DNA of 64,000 bases from Isochrysis galbana. Lineage: Eukaryota > Haptophyta > Isochrysidales > Isochrysidaceae. Both the position numbers and the translations under genes were made by a program. The stretch is from assembly GCA_018136815.1 (NCBI GenBank), contig CM030943.1, forward strand, positions 24,046 to 88,045. Direction: 5' to 3'. Under the pieces are notes generated by a model. It made no database searches. It was given only the letters and a program-made list of their open reading frames with translations, and had not been told where the DNA came from. Of this stretch, positions 32,182 through 42,665 are shown piece after piece (within the stretch, counting starts at the first letter, position 1; each line of letters opens with the position of its first letter).

Positions 32182-32972
32182 ATGGCGGATGCTGAACGCA
32201 GACTGCAGCTTGCTAAAAGTCAAACGAGCAAGGCCGAAGCAGCCACTGCTGACGCGCGCGCGCAACTTTCGCAGCTTCGTGAGGAAGATGCAGAGCGCAT
32301 GCGTCGTCACGTCAAAGAGCTTGAGGATGTGCGCACCGAAAACCAGACCACTGTGCTCAAAATTCGGGAGGCAGCCCATCGTGATGCGAAAGAGGCGCGT
32401 GCCGAAGCAGGACGACTGCGCTTCGACCTGGGCGCAATGCGCTTGGAATGCGCGGCGCTTGAGGCGCGTCTGGATGAAGTGATAGCACTTGCGGCACGCG
32501 AGGCGAGACGCGACTTGCTTGGCGAAAAGCGCGCGCAAGCAACGGCAGCGAGCTTGCAGGAACGCCTGCTTGCGCTTCATCGCGAAGCGCGTGAAGAGAC
32601 GCCCGCGCGAGACGCGCGGCTTCGCTAAGAGGCCGATCGACGTGCGACCGAGATGCTCGAGCTCTTTGCCAAACTGCCATCTATGCAGACAGAGGCGCAG
32701 CACGCTCTCGATGACAACCAAGGCATGAAGCGACGGTTGCATAGAGCGGCGGAGCAAGAAGAAGCTGAGGTAAAGCGGATGCGCCGTTCGGCCGAGGAGC
32801 GCGCGGAACGACTTCTTCGTTGCGAGGTCGAACTGCAGGAGCCCGCGCGCGCCGCGAAGAAGTGACGCGTGAACGCGAAGCGCTTCGTATCGAGTTGCTT
32901 GAAAAGGAGCGCGCACTTGCGTCACTGACATGGGAGATGCACATGGAGAGGGCGCGTCTACGGTCAGTTGTA
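32182..32972 (+). pseudogene. Coiled-coil protein gene with nonsense and frameshift breaks
   Basis: From the ATG at 32182 the frame reads a long heptad-rich coiled coil (MADAERRLQLAKSQ, LSQLREEDAERMRRHVKELE, EAGRLRFDLGAMRLECAALE). A TAA at 32626-32628 interrupts it, yet the same frame continues for 78 codons (EADRRATEMLELFAKL, RSAEERAERLLRCEVEL) to 32865. A one-base shift near 32850 then gives EEVTREREALRIELLEKERA and LTWEMHMERARLRSV to 32972. Three colinear coiled-coil segments with two breaks mark a decayed gene or a gene with unrecognised small introns. The 5' side is fused to the GCC-rich tract. No specific family is recognised, and the long antisense frame over it is a shadow. Confidence 0.5.
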
Positions 32973-34341
32973 TGAGCAGCCATTGAAGTTGTGTGGTGAA
33001 CAGCCCACATATAAAGCCACGCATATGTCGTCACGAAACAGCGAGCACGGGTCAACCCCTGGAATGAAGTTTGTCACGCGTCTGTAGATACCCAATGCAA
33101 AGGGTTCGAGATTTTTGCCTTCTATAAACATACACCAAAAAAAGAGGCTGGTACTGGTCAGCGGTTTGGGTGTGTGGTTGTGAGGGGTGATGAGAGGCTG
33201 TGGCTGCTGCTGTGTGCCGGTGTGGAGGGGTCGTGGATGGTAGTAACATGTACAGTACAGATCGAAGGAGGCACAGGGGATGGGGTGACACGGATGGGGG
33301 AGGCACGCGCGGACGAGGGCGAGACCGAGGGTTTGGTCTCGAACGGCATGAGGACGAGCGTACGGAGCACACGGGTGGACCGAACGAAGGGGCACAGAGG
33401 CAGCTCAAAGTTCTTCTGCGTCGCGCCATCGACGATGAAGGTCCAAATGAAGCGCGGCCTGAAGATGGCTCTGAGCCCGGCGTCGTCGAGAACGCACCGC
33501 TCGACGTTCATTGGCAGCAGATGCCAGAAGGGAGGCGTCGTGCGCGAGGAAGTGTGGGGTGCGAGTTGGGACGCAAGTGGCGAGAATGGCGTGTCCCAGC
33601 TAGAGGGGAACATGATGGGCAGCTGCATGGCACCTGACGCCCATGCGGATGTCGAGCCAATGCTTTGCACAGCTGGCCTATCGCGCTGTGCACGGCCAAA
33701 GGGTGGGAGCTCAGTCTCTCTCGCTCTCTCTCTCCGTCTCTCGCGACGTGTTTGAGTTATTGGCGCTTTGGGGTCTCGATTACTTGATGTTTTGCTTGGT
33801 TTAGGTGAATGTTTCCGGTGTGTCCGTGAGTCGGTGTGTGTTGTTGTTCTCAGCATCGTTGTCCGTCGTTGTTCGTTGCGTCGCTGCAGGCCGCGCGCGC
33901 TGGCCTTCGACCAGGGGCATGAGATAGAGGGGGAAACCCTGTGAAGTTATTACAACGCACCAAGGAAAAGCACCGGGGGGGGTTGGTGATCTTCTCTTCG
34001 GCATTGGAAACGACCCTTAACAACTCACGCCACAAGCGGATCCTCAAGGACTAAATGATTGCGACTCGAGATACTTGCATTCGCGAGGTACCCTCGTCGG
34101 ACTTGAGCCACTCCCCCGATTTGCCCTTCCGATACAAAGACGCCCCCCCCCCCGGATAGTTTGCTCAACTATTAGAGGATGGCCTGTACCTTGTCGTGCT
34201 CCGCCCATCAAGCTAAGCGACACAAATCAGCTGCACGATCTTACCTCATAGTCTCATTCACCTCAGACATCAGTTTTCGGTTCGGTGCTCGCCAAGTTCT
34301 AAATGGCATTGAAACTTGGGACGCGTTGTACGCAAACAATG
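32973..34341. other. Intergenic; no supported gene
   Basis: Frames on both strands between 33158 and 33856 are long (190-230 codons) but mutually overlapping and without motifs. A minus frame there includes CVLDDAGLRAIFRPRFIWTF, the most protein-like stretch, yet I cannot place it. Confidence 0.35.
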
Positions 34342-36330
34342 TTAGCAGCACACCGTTCCTGGCAGCGGCATCTTGAACATCGACGGCGAGTCGCCAAGTA
34401 AGATCATGTGCATTGACATCGAGCGCGAGCGCGCGAGAACATACCTTCCGAGAGCATGGCCGTGACCCCACCCACCGTTCCTATAAGTGTCCAACACTAT
34501 TTCGTTGTAAAGCCTTGTGTGGCGCATGCACCTAGCGAGGTCGGTATCCGTGTTGCCACCGCAGCCCGTCCTGCAGCTTGCATCAACACCAAGAGAATGA
34601 TTGCAACGTAGTCTCGGGTGAATAGTATAGAAGTCCCTTCTGTGGCAGCAGTTGACTCGTTCCGCGATTGCACTAGAATTCAAGATAAGCATGGGCATGT
34701 GCCGATAGGGCTTCAATAAGCTTCCAATGTAGGGATTCGGGCTGAACTTCCCGGGTTCGAAGACTACTGAGAGTTTCGCATTGATGGCTGTTGCACTCAT
34801 GATATCTCGTGGCACAGCCACAATAAATGACGGGCGAAGAGGCTTCCCCACCATATCCCACATCCTTCGCCCATCGTTCTCTTCCACCCATTGCTCAAAG
34901 TCTGGTAGATTGAGGGGTTCACTTCCATGCTCCATGACATGGATCACAACAAAAGCCCGTCGCCAATCGTCGTTAAGACGGCGCTCGAGGCCCGCATCGC
35001 AGAGAGGGAATTGTGAGAGTGACAGAGGAGATAAGGATGGGGGTGCTGACGAAGCTGGAATAGGCGTCGTCGTGTGACCATCACACAAGTCTGTCGGCGG
35101 GCGAGCCAGATGCGTAGAAGGAGTGAAGGTTTGTGACCACATCTCCCTAGCAACAAAGCCGCAGTCCACAGCCTCTCGCCATTGGCTTCGCCTGGGGACG
35201 CGAAGGCTCTCCTTGCACCCTGGTGGTAGGGGATAGCCAAAGCAGATGAAATCCGGCAGCAAGATCCAACACAGTACCACATTGTTGGCGGGGACCTTGC
35301 GAATGGGGGGATCACACGGCGGGTGAGCCACTTTCTTTGAGTCCAATCAAGGCTATGGGCGTGACTTATCTGGCAACCCACCTCCGGTCGCAGCTGTGTG
35401 ATGGGGAGCCCACACGCTCTGAGCACGTACCTTCAGCATCTCCTCCATTGCTTATCTTGCCAATGATCCGGAATAGAGGTCAGATTCCGGGTGTACGCGC
35501 CCGACTTCGATCCTTTGCCATGACTTGATGCTTTTCGGCTTGAGCTGCAGATAAATCTGCTTGTCAAAAGCTGCCAAGCCGTCGATACGGGCACTGAGCT
35601 CGTTCCAGCCCTGAAGGAGTGGGAGTGTTGCGCACATGTGAATCGCCCCCTGTCTTCAGCGCCAAAACACACGGCCAATCGTCAAGCACGCGCACTTCGA
35701 CCGCTTGTAGTCCGGTCTATATACACAATGTGAACGAGGGCACTCGTTAGTGTCATGCTTAAACTCGCACCTCCTCAAAACTTTCCAGCCGCCCGATAAA
35801 GTCCATCTGCCTACTTCGGTACTCGGATGGCCGTCTGCTCATCCCCTGCCTCACAAACATAGTCTGTGGGAAAACATGCAAGTCATTTTGAGCTCCCTCC
35901 CGCATGCAGCGATTCAGACGGCCAAAGATTGTGTCCTCGATGTAGGCCTCCGCCTGTGTCTCTACGGGCTCAGCCATGCTGAACGCACAGCAGGGAGGCT
36001 GGGCGGTTTTGCTCCTTCGCCGCATGACCGATGCTGTGACTGGATCGAATTTACAGCGCGCCACACGCTCAGAGAAGCCAGAAACATAGTGAGCAAGCGG
36101 CTCCCGCACAAATGTGAAAGTGAATGGTGCAAGGTCTGGTCGCGGCCTGGAGCCGTCGCTCATCCGGATAAGATTGCCGCAGATGCCTTGTATGTTGCAC
36201 TTCCACACCTACTGTGCACAAAACGCCAATAGAGTTATGGGACGGCACTGGAGTCCAGAAGGCTGTGCACCTTGACTGTTGTGTCATCCACGTCAATGCG
36301 GCGCTTGGAAGACAAAAGATACACGGTGGG
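34342..36330 (-). CDS. Sulfotransferase-domain protein, multi-exon, with C-terminal extension
   Basis: Would transfer sulfate from PAPS to a carbohydrate or protein acceptor, typically in the Golgi lumen. The exon at about 36207-35771 follows an acceptor TAG and reads APFTFTFVREPLAHYVSGF, the 3'-phosphate-binding motif of sulfotransferases (FxFVRxPxxxxxSxF/Y), then DFIGRLESFEE. It ends at a GTGCGA donor (35770). The next exon, from 35610 (CCTTCAG acceptor), has AFDKQIYLQL and HPESDLYSG. The last starts at 35295 (CGCAAG acceptor) with VVLCWILLPDFICFGYPLPP, the usual end of algal members of this family. An upstream piece (36330-36240: TVYLLSSKRRIDVDDTT) may be an earlier exon. The final frame stays open to 34342 and includes an unfamiliar Cys-rich region (RLRCNHSLGVDASCRTGC) that may be an extension or a second gene. 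An in-frame TAA after SGSLAR (near 35463) leaves one splice unresolved. The start is unknown. Confidence 0.6.
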
Positions 36331-37070
36331 CCGTGAGAGTCCCTTCCACCAAGTTTCAAAAACCGCTCACAAGCGTTCGCCAGCTTCCATCAGCACGGCG
36401 TGAATCAACGGGCACCCTTCCATGCGAGGCACATTCACTCAAACCCACCCCGCACTTGCATACTCAAATGTGCCTGCCGATGGCAGTCCTTTCCCCCTTG
36501 CTTGATTGGCGCCTCGTCGCCAATGTTTGCTGTCCTGCCCGCAAATGCAGCTCGTTCTCTCTCATCTCACCGACACCTGTCCAACAACCCAAAAATCCAT
36601 AGCCTCCATTACCTGCTCCCAATCCATCCATCACACACACAAATCCCACTGAGAGTAGATATCCACTGCCTCATAGCCGGCCTTCAGAGCACCATATGCG
36701 ACCGAACTCACCCTTCACCCTTTAAGTGCATCATGCGCGCACCTGCACGTAGCGTATTCTCCTTCCTCTCACTACCGCCTCGCAGTCCAAGAAGGAGGCC
36801 GGGACAGTCACGCCGCCGCCACCCCACTGTGTCAGGTAGTGAGCGCTAGTACCAGAGGTGTTGAGGTGGAGCACGTGCGCTCGGCCTGCGCAGCACGCAT
36901 TACCGCGCCAAGCCTAGCCAACTCGGAAGCACCCAGCGCCAGGTCGCCCTTGGTCACACGCGAGGGGGGTGCCATCGCGCGAGCGACCGTGGAGAGGCGC
37001 GTGCACAGGCTGAAGCGAGGGAGAGGAGAGGGCAGAGAGGGTAAGAGTTTTCTTGTTGTCATGTTTTACT
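36331..37070. other. Intergenic; small unplaced frames
   Basis: A 76-codon minus frame (37062-36832) reads TVARAMAPPSRVTKGDLALG and ELARLGAVMRAAQAE, with plausible composition but no known motif and no neighbour that explains it. It may be a first exon. Otherwise nothing is seen. Confidence 0.3.
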
Positions 37071-37253
37071 CCTAGATGGGAAATACGTATTTACCGTATT
37101 TGGCCAGAGGCCAAATACATATGTATTTGGCTGTATTTGAAGCGTGTCCTGGGTTGTAGGCCTCGAATGTATTTGAAATGTATTTGGCCGCCGGCCAAAT
37201 ACATATGTATTTGGCTGTATTTGCAGGCCCCGGCACCGTATTTCCCATCTAGG
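37071..37253. mobile_element. hAT-type MITE, 183 bp
   Basis: Perfect 17-base terminal inverted repeats (CCTAGATGGGAAATACG at 37071, its complement ending 37253), flanked by the 8-base duplication GTTTTACT (37063-37070 and 37254-37261). Inside, a TATTTGGCC/GGCCAAATA palindrome unit occurs twice. An 8-base target duplication is the signature of hAT transposases. There is no coding capacity. Confidence 0.85.
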
Positions 37254-37440
37254 GTTTTACTGCTAGTGCTTAGGGACCTTGCCTCATCGGCAATCGGCAA
37301 CGAACAACGAACGGAGCCACAGACCACAGAGCCCCTCCCACGCGATGGAGGTGTGCGCGGTTGGTGCATGGCTCGTCCGGTGCATGTGGCTAAAAAAATA
37401 TTCTTGAAGATGCCCGCTACCATATCCGGGTTTCCGCTCG
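37254..37440 (-). repeat. Family F repeat, copy 2
   Basis: GGAGCCACAGACCACAGAGC, CCCCTCCCACGCGATGG, GGTGCATGGCTCGTCCGGTG and AAAAAAATATTCTTGAAGAT appear in the same order as 20765-20905. The hAT MITE sits at its border. Confidence 0.6.
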
Positions 37441-37446
37441 CCATCG

Positions 37447-37640
37447 TAGCCCGGTCACTCACTATGGGTGTGCGGAGGGCACCAGCTACTATGGGTAAAT
37501 GAAGGGCTAAATAAGCTCCCTATAGGTTCCGGTAGGATGGATCAGCAGAAAAATTTGGGGGTTCTCCGGCGGAATTTTCGAAAAATACCAAATTTCAGGC
37601 CTTCGAAGACGGTGCGCAAAATACAGTCGGCAGTCGGGCC
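37447..37640 (+). repeat. Dispersed repeat family P, copy 3
   Basis: Nearly the same length and order as 1980-2165, down to AGACGGTGCGCAAAATACAG. Confidence 0.75.
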
Positions 37641-38299
37641 CCCCTCCCCACTCTTGTGGGTCACAAGTACCTACAACTCAGTCCAACATGTCTGGATCAA
37701 CACCAAGGCGCCGCCAGCGCGCTCGGTGCCGGCTCAAAGTTGGGCACTCGCGCGTATCACGGCACCGGGATGGTAGCGTTGAAGCCGGGGGCATGGCCGA
37801 TTTCGGTGCGGTGCACGCGGCCGGCTGCGGCGATTGGCGTAGCTGCAAGGGTGGCATATGTGAATATTGTGCCTAGTGAGCCATCCAGCATGTGGAAAAT
37901 AGCGAAATAGCCTGCAGAGGCTCGCGAATGCGACACCCCCCGACTAAGATCGAAACATCCCCTGATGTTGAGCGGTCGGACGGACGGTACGTTCGATTAC
38001 CTTATCATCGAGAGAAGTGGGGCGTTGCGGCTCCTCACATTTGTGTGCCACATGGCGACAAAGCGACAGCGGTGACGGTGGCGGAGAGCAAGCGTCCAAT
38101 CGGTAGCGTTTCCTCATAGCAACAATCGAAGATCGAGCAATATTTCATAGCACATCGGTAGGCGAGGCCTTTTGAATTCCATCGGGGATTCGAACGGTTA
38201 CGCGAGTTCCGAGCCATTTGGCACAGAATTTCGGAGCTCCTTACGTGCCGCCTATTCTCCCCGCGTAACTGTCGATTCCCCCACGGATGGTCCGTCGCA
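37641..38299. other. Unassigned; possible LTR-element relic
   Basis: 37930-37970 (ACACCCCCCGACTAAGATCG and then ATCCCCTGATGTTGAGC) closely resembles the Gypsy 3' LTR border at 49331-49370. That suggests a related, degraded element on the minus strand. A minus frame over 38035-38430 shows no domain. Confidence 0.4.
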
Positions 38300-38402
38300 C
38301 CAGGAAAGCTCCATGAGCTCCCCGCAAGAACTGCATTCCGCGCTAGCTGCCGGCGCGCCCTCGCAGGCAGTCTCCAAGAGTGAGAGCAGCCTTGCTCTGA
38401 CA
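38300..38402 (+). repeat. Family Q repeat, reversed short copy
   Basis: Reverse complement of 21302-21405, ending at the same fixed border (...GAGCAGCCTTGCTCTGAC). Confidence 0.7.
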
Positions 38403-38441
38403 AATGCCCCCAAGGCCGTAGTGTCCGTGTACACGTAAAAG

Positions 38442-38541
38442 NNNNNNNNNNNNNNNNNNNNNNNNNNNNNNNNNNNNNNNNNNNNNNNNNNNNNNNNNNN
38501 NNNNNNNNNNNNNNNNNNNNNNNNNNNNNNNNNNNNNNNNN
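38442..38541. other. Assembly gap (100 N)
   Basis: Exactly 100 N, size unknown. Confidence 1.
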
Positions 38542-38568
38542 GCTTCGCGTTCTTCTTCGCACGTGCAT

Positions 38569-39441
38569 TTTTTAAAATAATTAATGTTATATCCTAGCCA
38601 ACCCCACTAGCTAATTGGACACAACTTTTCCGTCCCGGAATCCCGCCATGCCTGACGAGCCAGGTGTCCGAGTGCTACCGGGGGGAGGGGGCCCCGCCCC
38701 CTTCCCCCGATATTCGTCCTCCCCCCAGTGCACGCACCGACCCCGCGCACCCCAGCACGTCCTCTCCTCGAGTCCACGCTGGGGGAAAACCCCTTTCGGG
38801 TAAAAGCAACGCAGGGGGGGGGGGCACTCATGAATAGGAGCCCAGAAACGCTAATCTCTCCTCGCAAGAGCGAGTGGCCGCGGCGAGCCGCGGCCCTTCC
38901 CTCCTGGTTCTGGCGCCCCCGTCTTCTCTTACCCAAACGGGGCGAGAAGACACGTACACGCCGGAGGGGAGAGCTGCCACTCCCCCCTCCCCTCCCTCTT
39001 CCCTTTTCCTCCTCTCTTCCCTGCGGCGGGGGCCCATGGCGCGCGCCTGCGGCCCCTCTTCAGGTCCCCAGGAGGCCAGCAGGGGCCTTGGAGCGCAGCT
39101 CAGGGGGCAGGTGAGGCTGGGGCATGGCCCTGGCCCCTCCTGCCTCTCCATCGCTGGCTCTCGAGCCCCTGCCAGTCGACTGGAGCTGGCTGGGGGGTCC
39201 TGATCAGGGGGGCCCAGGGGGAGGAGGGGCTGGTCAGAGGGATGGGCTGGCCACGACAGGCCAGGGCGGGCGAATCAGGCGTGCCTGTGGGGAGAGGGAT
39301 GGGTCAGCATGGCAGTGTGCTCCTGGCAAGCCATCAGGCATGCCAGGAGAGTGGGTGGTTCCTCCCCCATGGCGGGGGAGGAGTGGAGAGAGGGGGGGGC
39401 TCGTGCCCCGCCATGGGTGAACCAAGTATAAACTTAGTTGG
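38569..39441 (-). mobile_element. R1 retroelement, copy b (873 bp, full length)
   Basis: A 17-base target duplication CTTCTTCGCACGTGCAT lies at 38552-38568 and 39442-39458. The tail side (left) begins with the TTTTTAAAATAATTAATGTT block and the palindromic 5' end is at 39441. It is very similar to R1a over its whole length. Confidence 0.85.
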
Positions 39442-40248
39442 CTTCTTCGCACGTGCATATACGGAGCATCGGTTGGAATGCCTGGGCGTAGCCTTTAAAG
39501 TAGCCTTTGCATCCTTTGGGTCCCGCGTGTAGGTTGAGGTCCTTTATGTCACCGCCTAGCTCTTTACAGTTGCGCACCGCGTAGTCGAGTGGATATGGGT
39601 TGCCGTTTACGTTGAGGAGAATTTTACGCGGAAAGTCGAAGGCCGCGAACGATCCGGTCTTGGGCGCCACGTAAAGGTGATAGACTTCTTTCTTGCCTTG
39701 GGTGACGATTATGGCCTTCGTTCGTGATGACCTTGGTGCGCTCCTGGTTGCCTTGTAGGAAGTAGAAGCCTTGTTTGTCGACGGCTTTCGCCAGTGAGTT
39801 GATGGTGATTGCGTCCTTCATGTCGAAGCGATAGTTGCGCACCACTAGGTGCGCGGAGACATCCTTGAATGCCACCGCCAGGGCCTTTGAGGACGCTTGG
39901 GGTAGTTCTTTGACCTTGTCGTCGAGCGTCAAGTACTTGATGGTGATCGGGGTGTTGATCCCGATCATTTGAAAGTTAGTGGCGTACTTGAAGGTGGCTC
40001 GGAATTGGTTTGCGCAGCCTGCCGACACGAGGATTTCCCAAGGTCCTGAGGCGCTTTTTCAGATGAAGTCCGGCTCGAGGTCCCCACCCTCCAGGCGGTT
40101 GAGGTGTGCTACAATGGCGCTAAGGGCCGCCTCGTCTTTGACCTTGATGTCCCGTTCCGTTGGCGTGAAGATGATGTGGATTTGCAGCATAGGGTCGAAG
40201 TCGAGAGGTTCCGTCTCTTGTTCGATGTCTTGGATGTCTGCCATCTGA
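39442..40248 (-). pseudogene. Broken gene of unknown function between inverted R1 copies
   Basis: The ATG at 40248 opens MADIQDIEQETEPLDFDP and IIFTPTERDIKVKDEAAL. An in-frame TGA (40059-40061) follows LEPDFI, but the same frame goes on with ASGPWEILVSAGCANQFRAT, NYRFDMKDAITINSLAKAVD and GFYFLQGNQERTK. Near 39717-39740 a short near-tandem duplication shifts the frame, after which IIVTQGKKEVYHLYVAPKTG, FAAFDFPRKILLNVNG and GYFKGYAQAFQPMLRICTC can be read. R1b then cuts the gene; its target duplication lies inside the coding sequence. Codon use is less GC-extreme than neighbours. I recognise no family. The three consecutive segments clearly come from one former protein of more than 260 residues. 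Confidence 0.55.
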
Positions 40249-40390
40249 GGGCCGGCGGCGGCGGAGTGGGGGTTAGTCTGGAATTTGCGGGTCTTGGAGG
40301 CATGGGGAGAGTCCCATGCCCCTTGAGCGTGGTCTGATGCGGGAGCATCAGGATCGTGGTGCGTTTCACTACGCTTGTGGTGTGGGCCTG

Positions 40391-41274
40391 CAACTAAGTT
40401 TATACTTAGTTCGCCCATGGGGGGGCACGAGCCCCCCTCTCTCTCCACTCCTCCCCTGCCATGGGGGAGGAACCACCCACTCTCCTGGCACGCCTGATGG
40501 CTTGCCAGGAGCACACTGCCCTGCTGACCCATTCCTCTCCCCACAGGCACGCCTGATTCGCCCGCCCTGGCCTGTCGTGGCCAGCCCATCCCTCTGACCA
40601 GCCCCTCCTCCCCCTGGGCCCCCCTGTTCAGGACCCCCCAGCCAGCTCCAGTCGACCCGCAGGGGCTCGGAGCGCCAGCGAGGGAGAGGCAGGAGGGGCC
40701 AGGGCCATGCCCCAGCCTCACCTGCCCCCTGAGCTGCGCTCCCAGGCCCCTGCTGGCCACCTGGGGACCTGAAGAGGGGCCGCAGGCGCGCGCCATGGGT
40801 CCCCGCCGCAGGGAAGAGAGGAGGAAAAGGGAAGAGGGAGGGGAGGGGGGAGCGGCAGCTCCCCCCTCCGGCAGAAACGTGTCTTCTCGCCCCGTTTGGG
40901 TAAGAGAAGACGGGGGCGCCAGAGCCAGGAGGGAAGGGCCGCGGCTCGCCGCGGCCACTCGCTCTAGCGAGGGAGATTAGCGCTTCTGGGCTCCTATCTC
41001 ACGAATGCCCCCCCCCCCCCCCCCCGCGTTGCTTTTACCCGAAAGGGGTTTTCCCCCAGCGTGGACTCGAGTAGAGGACGCGCTGGGGTGCGCGGGGCCG
41101 GTGCATGCTGCACTGGGGGGAGGACAAATATCGAGGGGAGGGGGCAGTGCCCCCACCCCCCGGTATCACTCGGACACCTGGCCCGTCAGGCATGGCGGGA
41201 TTCCGGGACTGAGACGTTATGTCCAATTAGCTAGTGGGGTTGGCTAGGATATAACATTGATTATTATTTATTTA
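40391..41274 (+). mobile_element. R1 retroelement, copy c (884 bp, full length)
   Basis: A 16-base target duplication TTGTGGTGTGGGCCTG lies at 40375-40390 and 41275-41290. It begins CAACTAAGTTTATACTTAGT and ends GGCTAGGATATAACATTG plus a TTATT-rich tail. It is oriented opposite to R1b, 950 bases away. Confidence 0.85.
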
Positions 41275-41290
41275 TTGTGGTGTGGGCCTG

Positions 41291-41881
41291 TGCCCCTCTT
41301 GGTGTTTGTGTGGGTGCAGGCTTGGCTGTGGGTCTGTTCTTGATTTGTCTCGGCTGTCCGCGTCGTCGCCCGCGGCGACGGAGGGACTGCGGGTTGGGCC
41401 CAAGAGCCATCTTCATGGTCTCCCTTGGGGGTGGTCTGCCATTCCGTTCCCCTGGTGCAGCTTGTGCTGCACCAGTTTGACTGTTCCCCCCTTGGAGTTG
41501 GTGAGATGTCTGGCCAGGTCTGTGCCTCGTGCTGTCGCACGGGGTCAGTACCGCGGCTTTGTAGGGGCCCAGCCTTGCGGCTTTCCCTATGGGGTGCGGC
41601 TCTGAGCCGGCTTGTCACAGCTGCCGTGTGGCCATGAGTGATTGGGAGGAGTTGGGGGCTGTGGTGGCCATGCTGGGCATGGTGTCCTTGCTGGCGTGTG
41701 GCTGTCCGGGGACGGCTCGGGTCGCGCCTCGTGCGCACCTTGTTCGGTGGGGCGCCCTCTCGTGGGCGCTTCGGGTGCGAGGCGTCGAGCATGGCCCGAT
41801 CATCCGTCGCGGCGGGTGGGGCGACAGGAGGAGAGGGGAGCGACGCGCGCTCCATGACCCTATCGGTTTAACGATAGTTGA
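41291..41881 (-). mobile_element. Family M element, copy 2
   Basis: Begins on the minus strand at the CTATCGTTTAACGATAG-like palindrome (41863-41880) and the ATG at 41855. The ATG opens a 195-codon frame with MERASLPSPPVAPPAATDD and HPKRPREGAPPNK, ending in a Thr/Gln/His-rich tail. The stop lies at 41268, inside the R1c target duplication region, so R1c inserted into it. The basic, low-complexity protein would suit a retroelement ORF1. Confidence 0.5.
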
Positions 41882-42210
41882 GCTGGGGTTCGGAAGCGAG
41901 CGGGCAGGCCCGCGGCGGTTGGCGGTGGTTGGGGATCGGGAGCAGGCGGGACGGGGCTGTGAGATGTGATGGGTGCATGCTGCATGCTGGCTGTTGCCCG
42001 CATGCAAGCTGTGGGATCGCTGTTCTTGGTGATGCGCGGGCCAGGCCCGCTGGCTCCTGTGCCCACCTGGCTGGGGGGGGTCATCCTGGCGCGGTTGCTT
42101 CGGCGACAGCGACGTGTCCAGCATTGCTTCGTCCATCGCGGCGAGGGCCGCGGCAGCGAGGGAGGGAGGCGGCGCGCGCTCCATGACCCTATCAGTTTAC
42201 TGATAGTTGC
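41882..42210 (-). mobile_element. Family M element, copy 3 (3'-cut), in tandem with copy 2
   Basis: Starts at the palindrome CTATCAGTTTACTGATAG (about 42190-42207), then the ATG at 42184 (MERAPPPSLAAAALAAMDEA, then TSLSPKQPRQDDPP). It runs directly into the 5' end of copy 2, so two 5' ends lie head to tail. Confidence 0.55.
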
Positions 42211-42665
42211 CTCGTCAACGTAAAAGCACAAGCCTTGGACCCGGTGCCCCACTCTCGTTTCTTGTTTTTGAAGTTGCCACGTGGGCAGCAAGCAGACGTG
42301 GGGTCAACCGAGGGATAGACATGAGAGGCTTGGCTGTTGCATCCAGTGGTGCTAACTTGGTACCGTAAGACGGTGTGACGTCCATCGCAACAATAACACC
42401 AATCATCTGACACTAGCACCCACGATCTGACGTAGCAATAGTAGTCGTAACCATCGGCAACAACGGCCGGCCGCCGCCAATACTTTGTACTGCGGAGTGG
42501 CAGATTTCTAGTGAACGGATGAGCGGACAATAGACCGATGATTCTCCCATCTTCATGTCTCTTTTCTCATGGTTGATGGTGGAATGCCACCTCATCTACA
42601 CGGGGCACTGCGACGGAAGCACTCCAACCTAGTGGGGACATGCCGCAAAAGCCATCACTCATCAC
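42211..42665. other. 3' flank of the TMEM65-like gene; no gene
   Basis: No convincing frame. Short chance frames only. Confidence 0.4.

Noticed and set aside
31243-33024. 593-codon minus-strand frame
   Set aside because: It runs antisense across the GCC-rich tract and the coiled-coil gene. High GC leaves the complementary frame open, its composition has no domain, and the plus strand shows clear heptads.
33158-33856. 232-codon minus frame
   Set aside because: Contains one protein-like stretch, but equally long plus-strand frames overlap it and nothing identifies or supports either.
38190-38230. TTCGAATCCC-type T-loop on the minus strand
   Set aside because: The flanking five bases on each side are not complementary, so there is no T stem and no cloverleaf.
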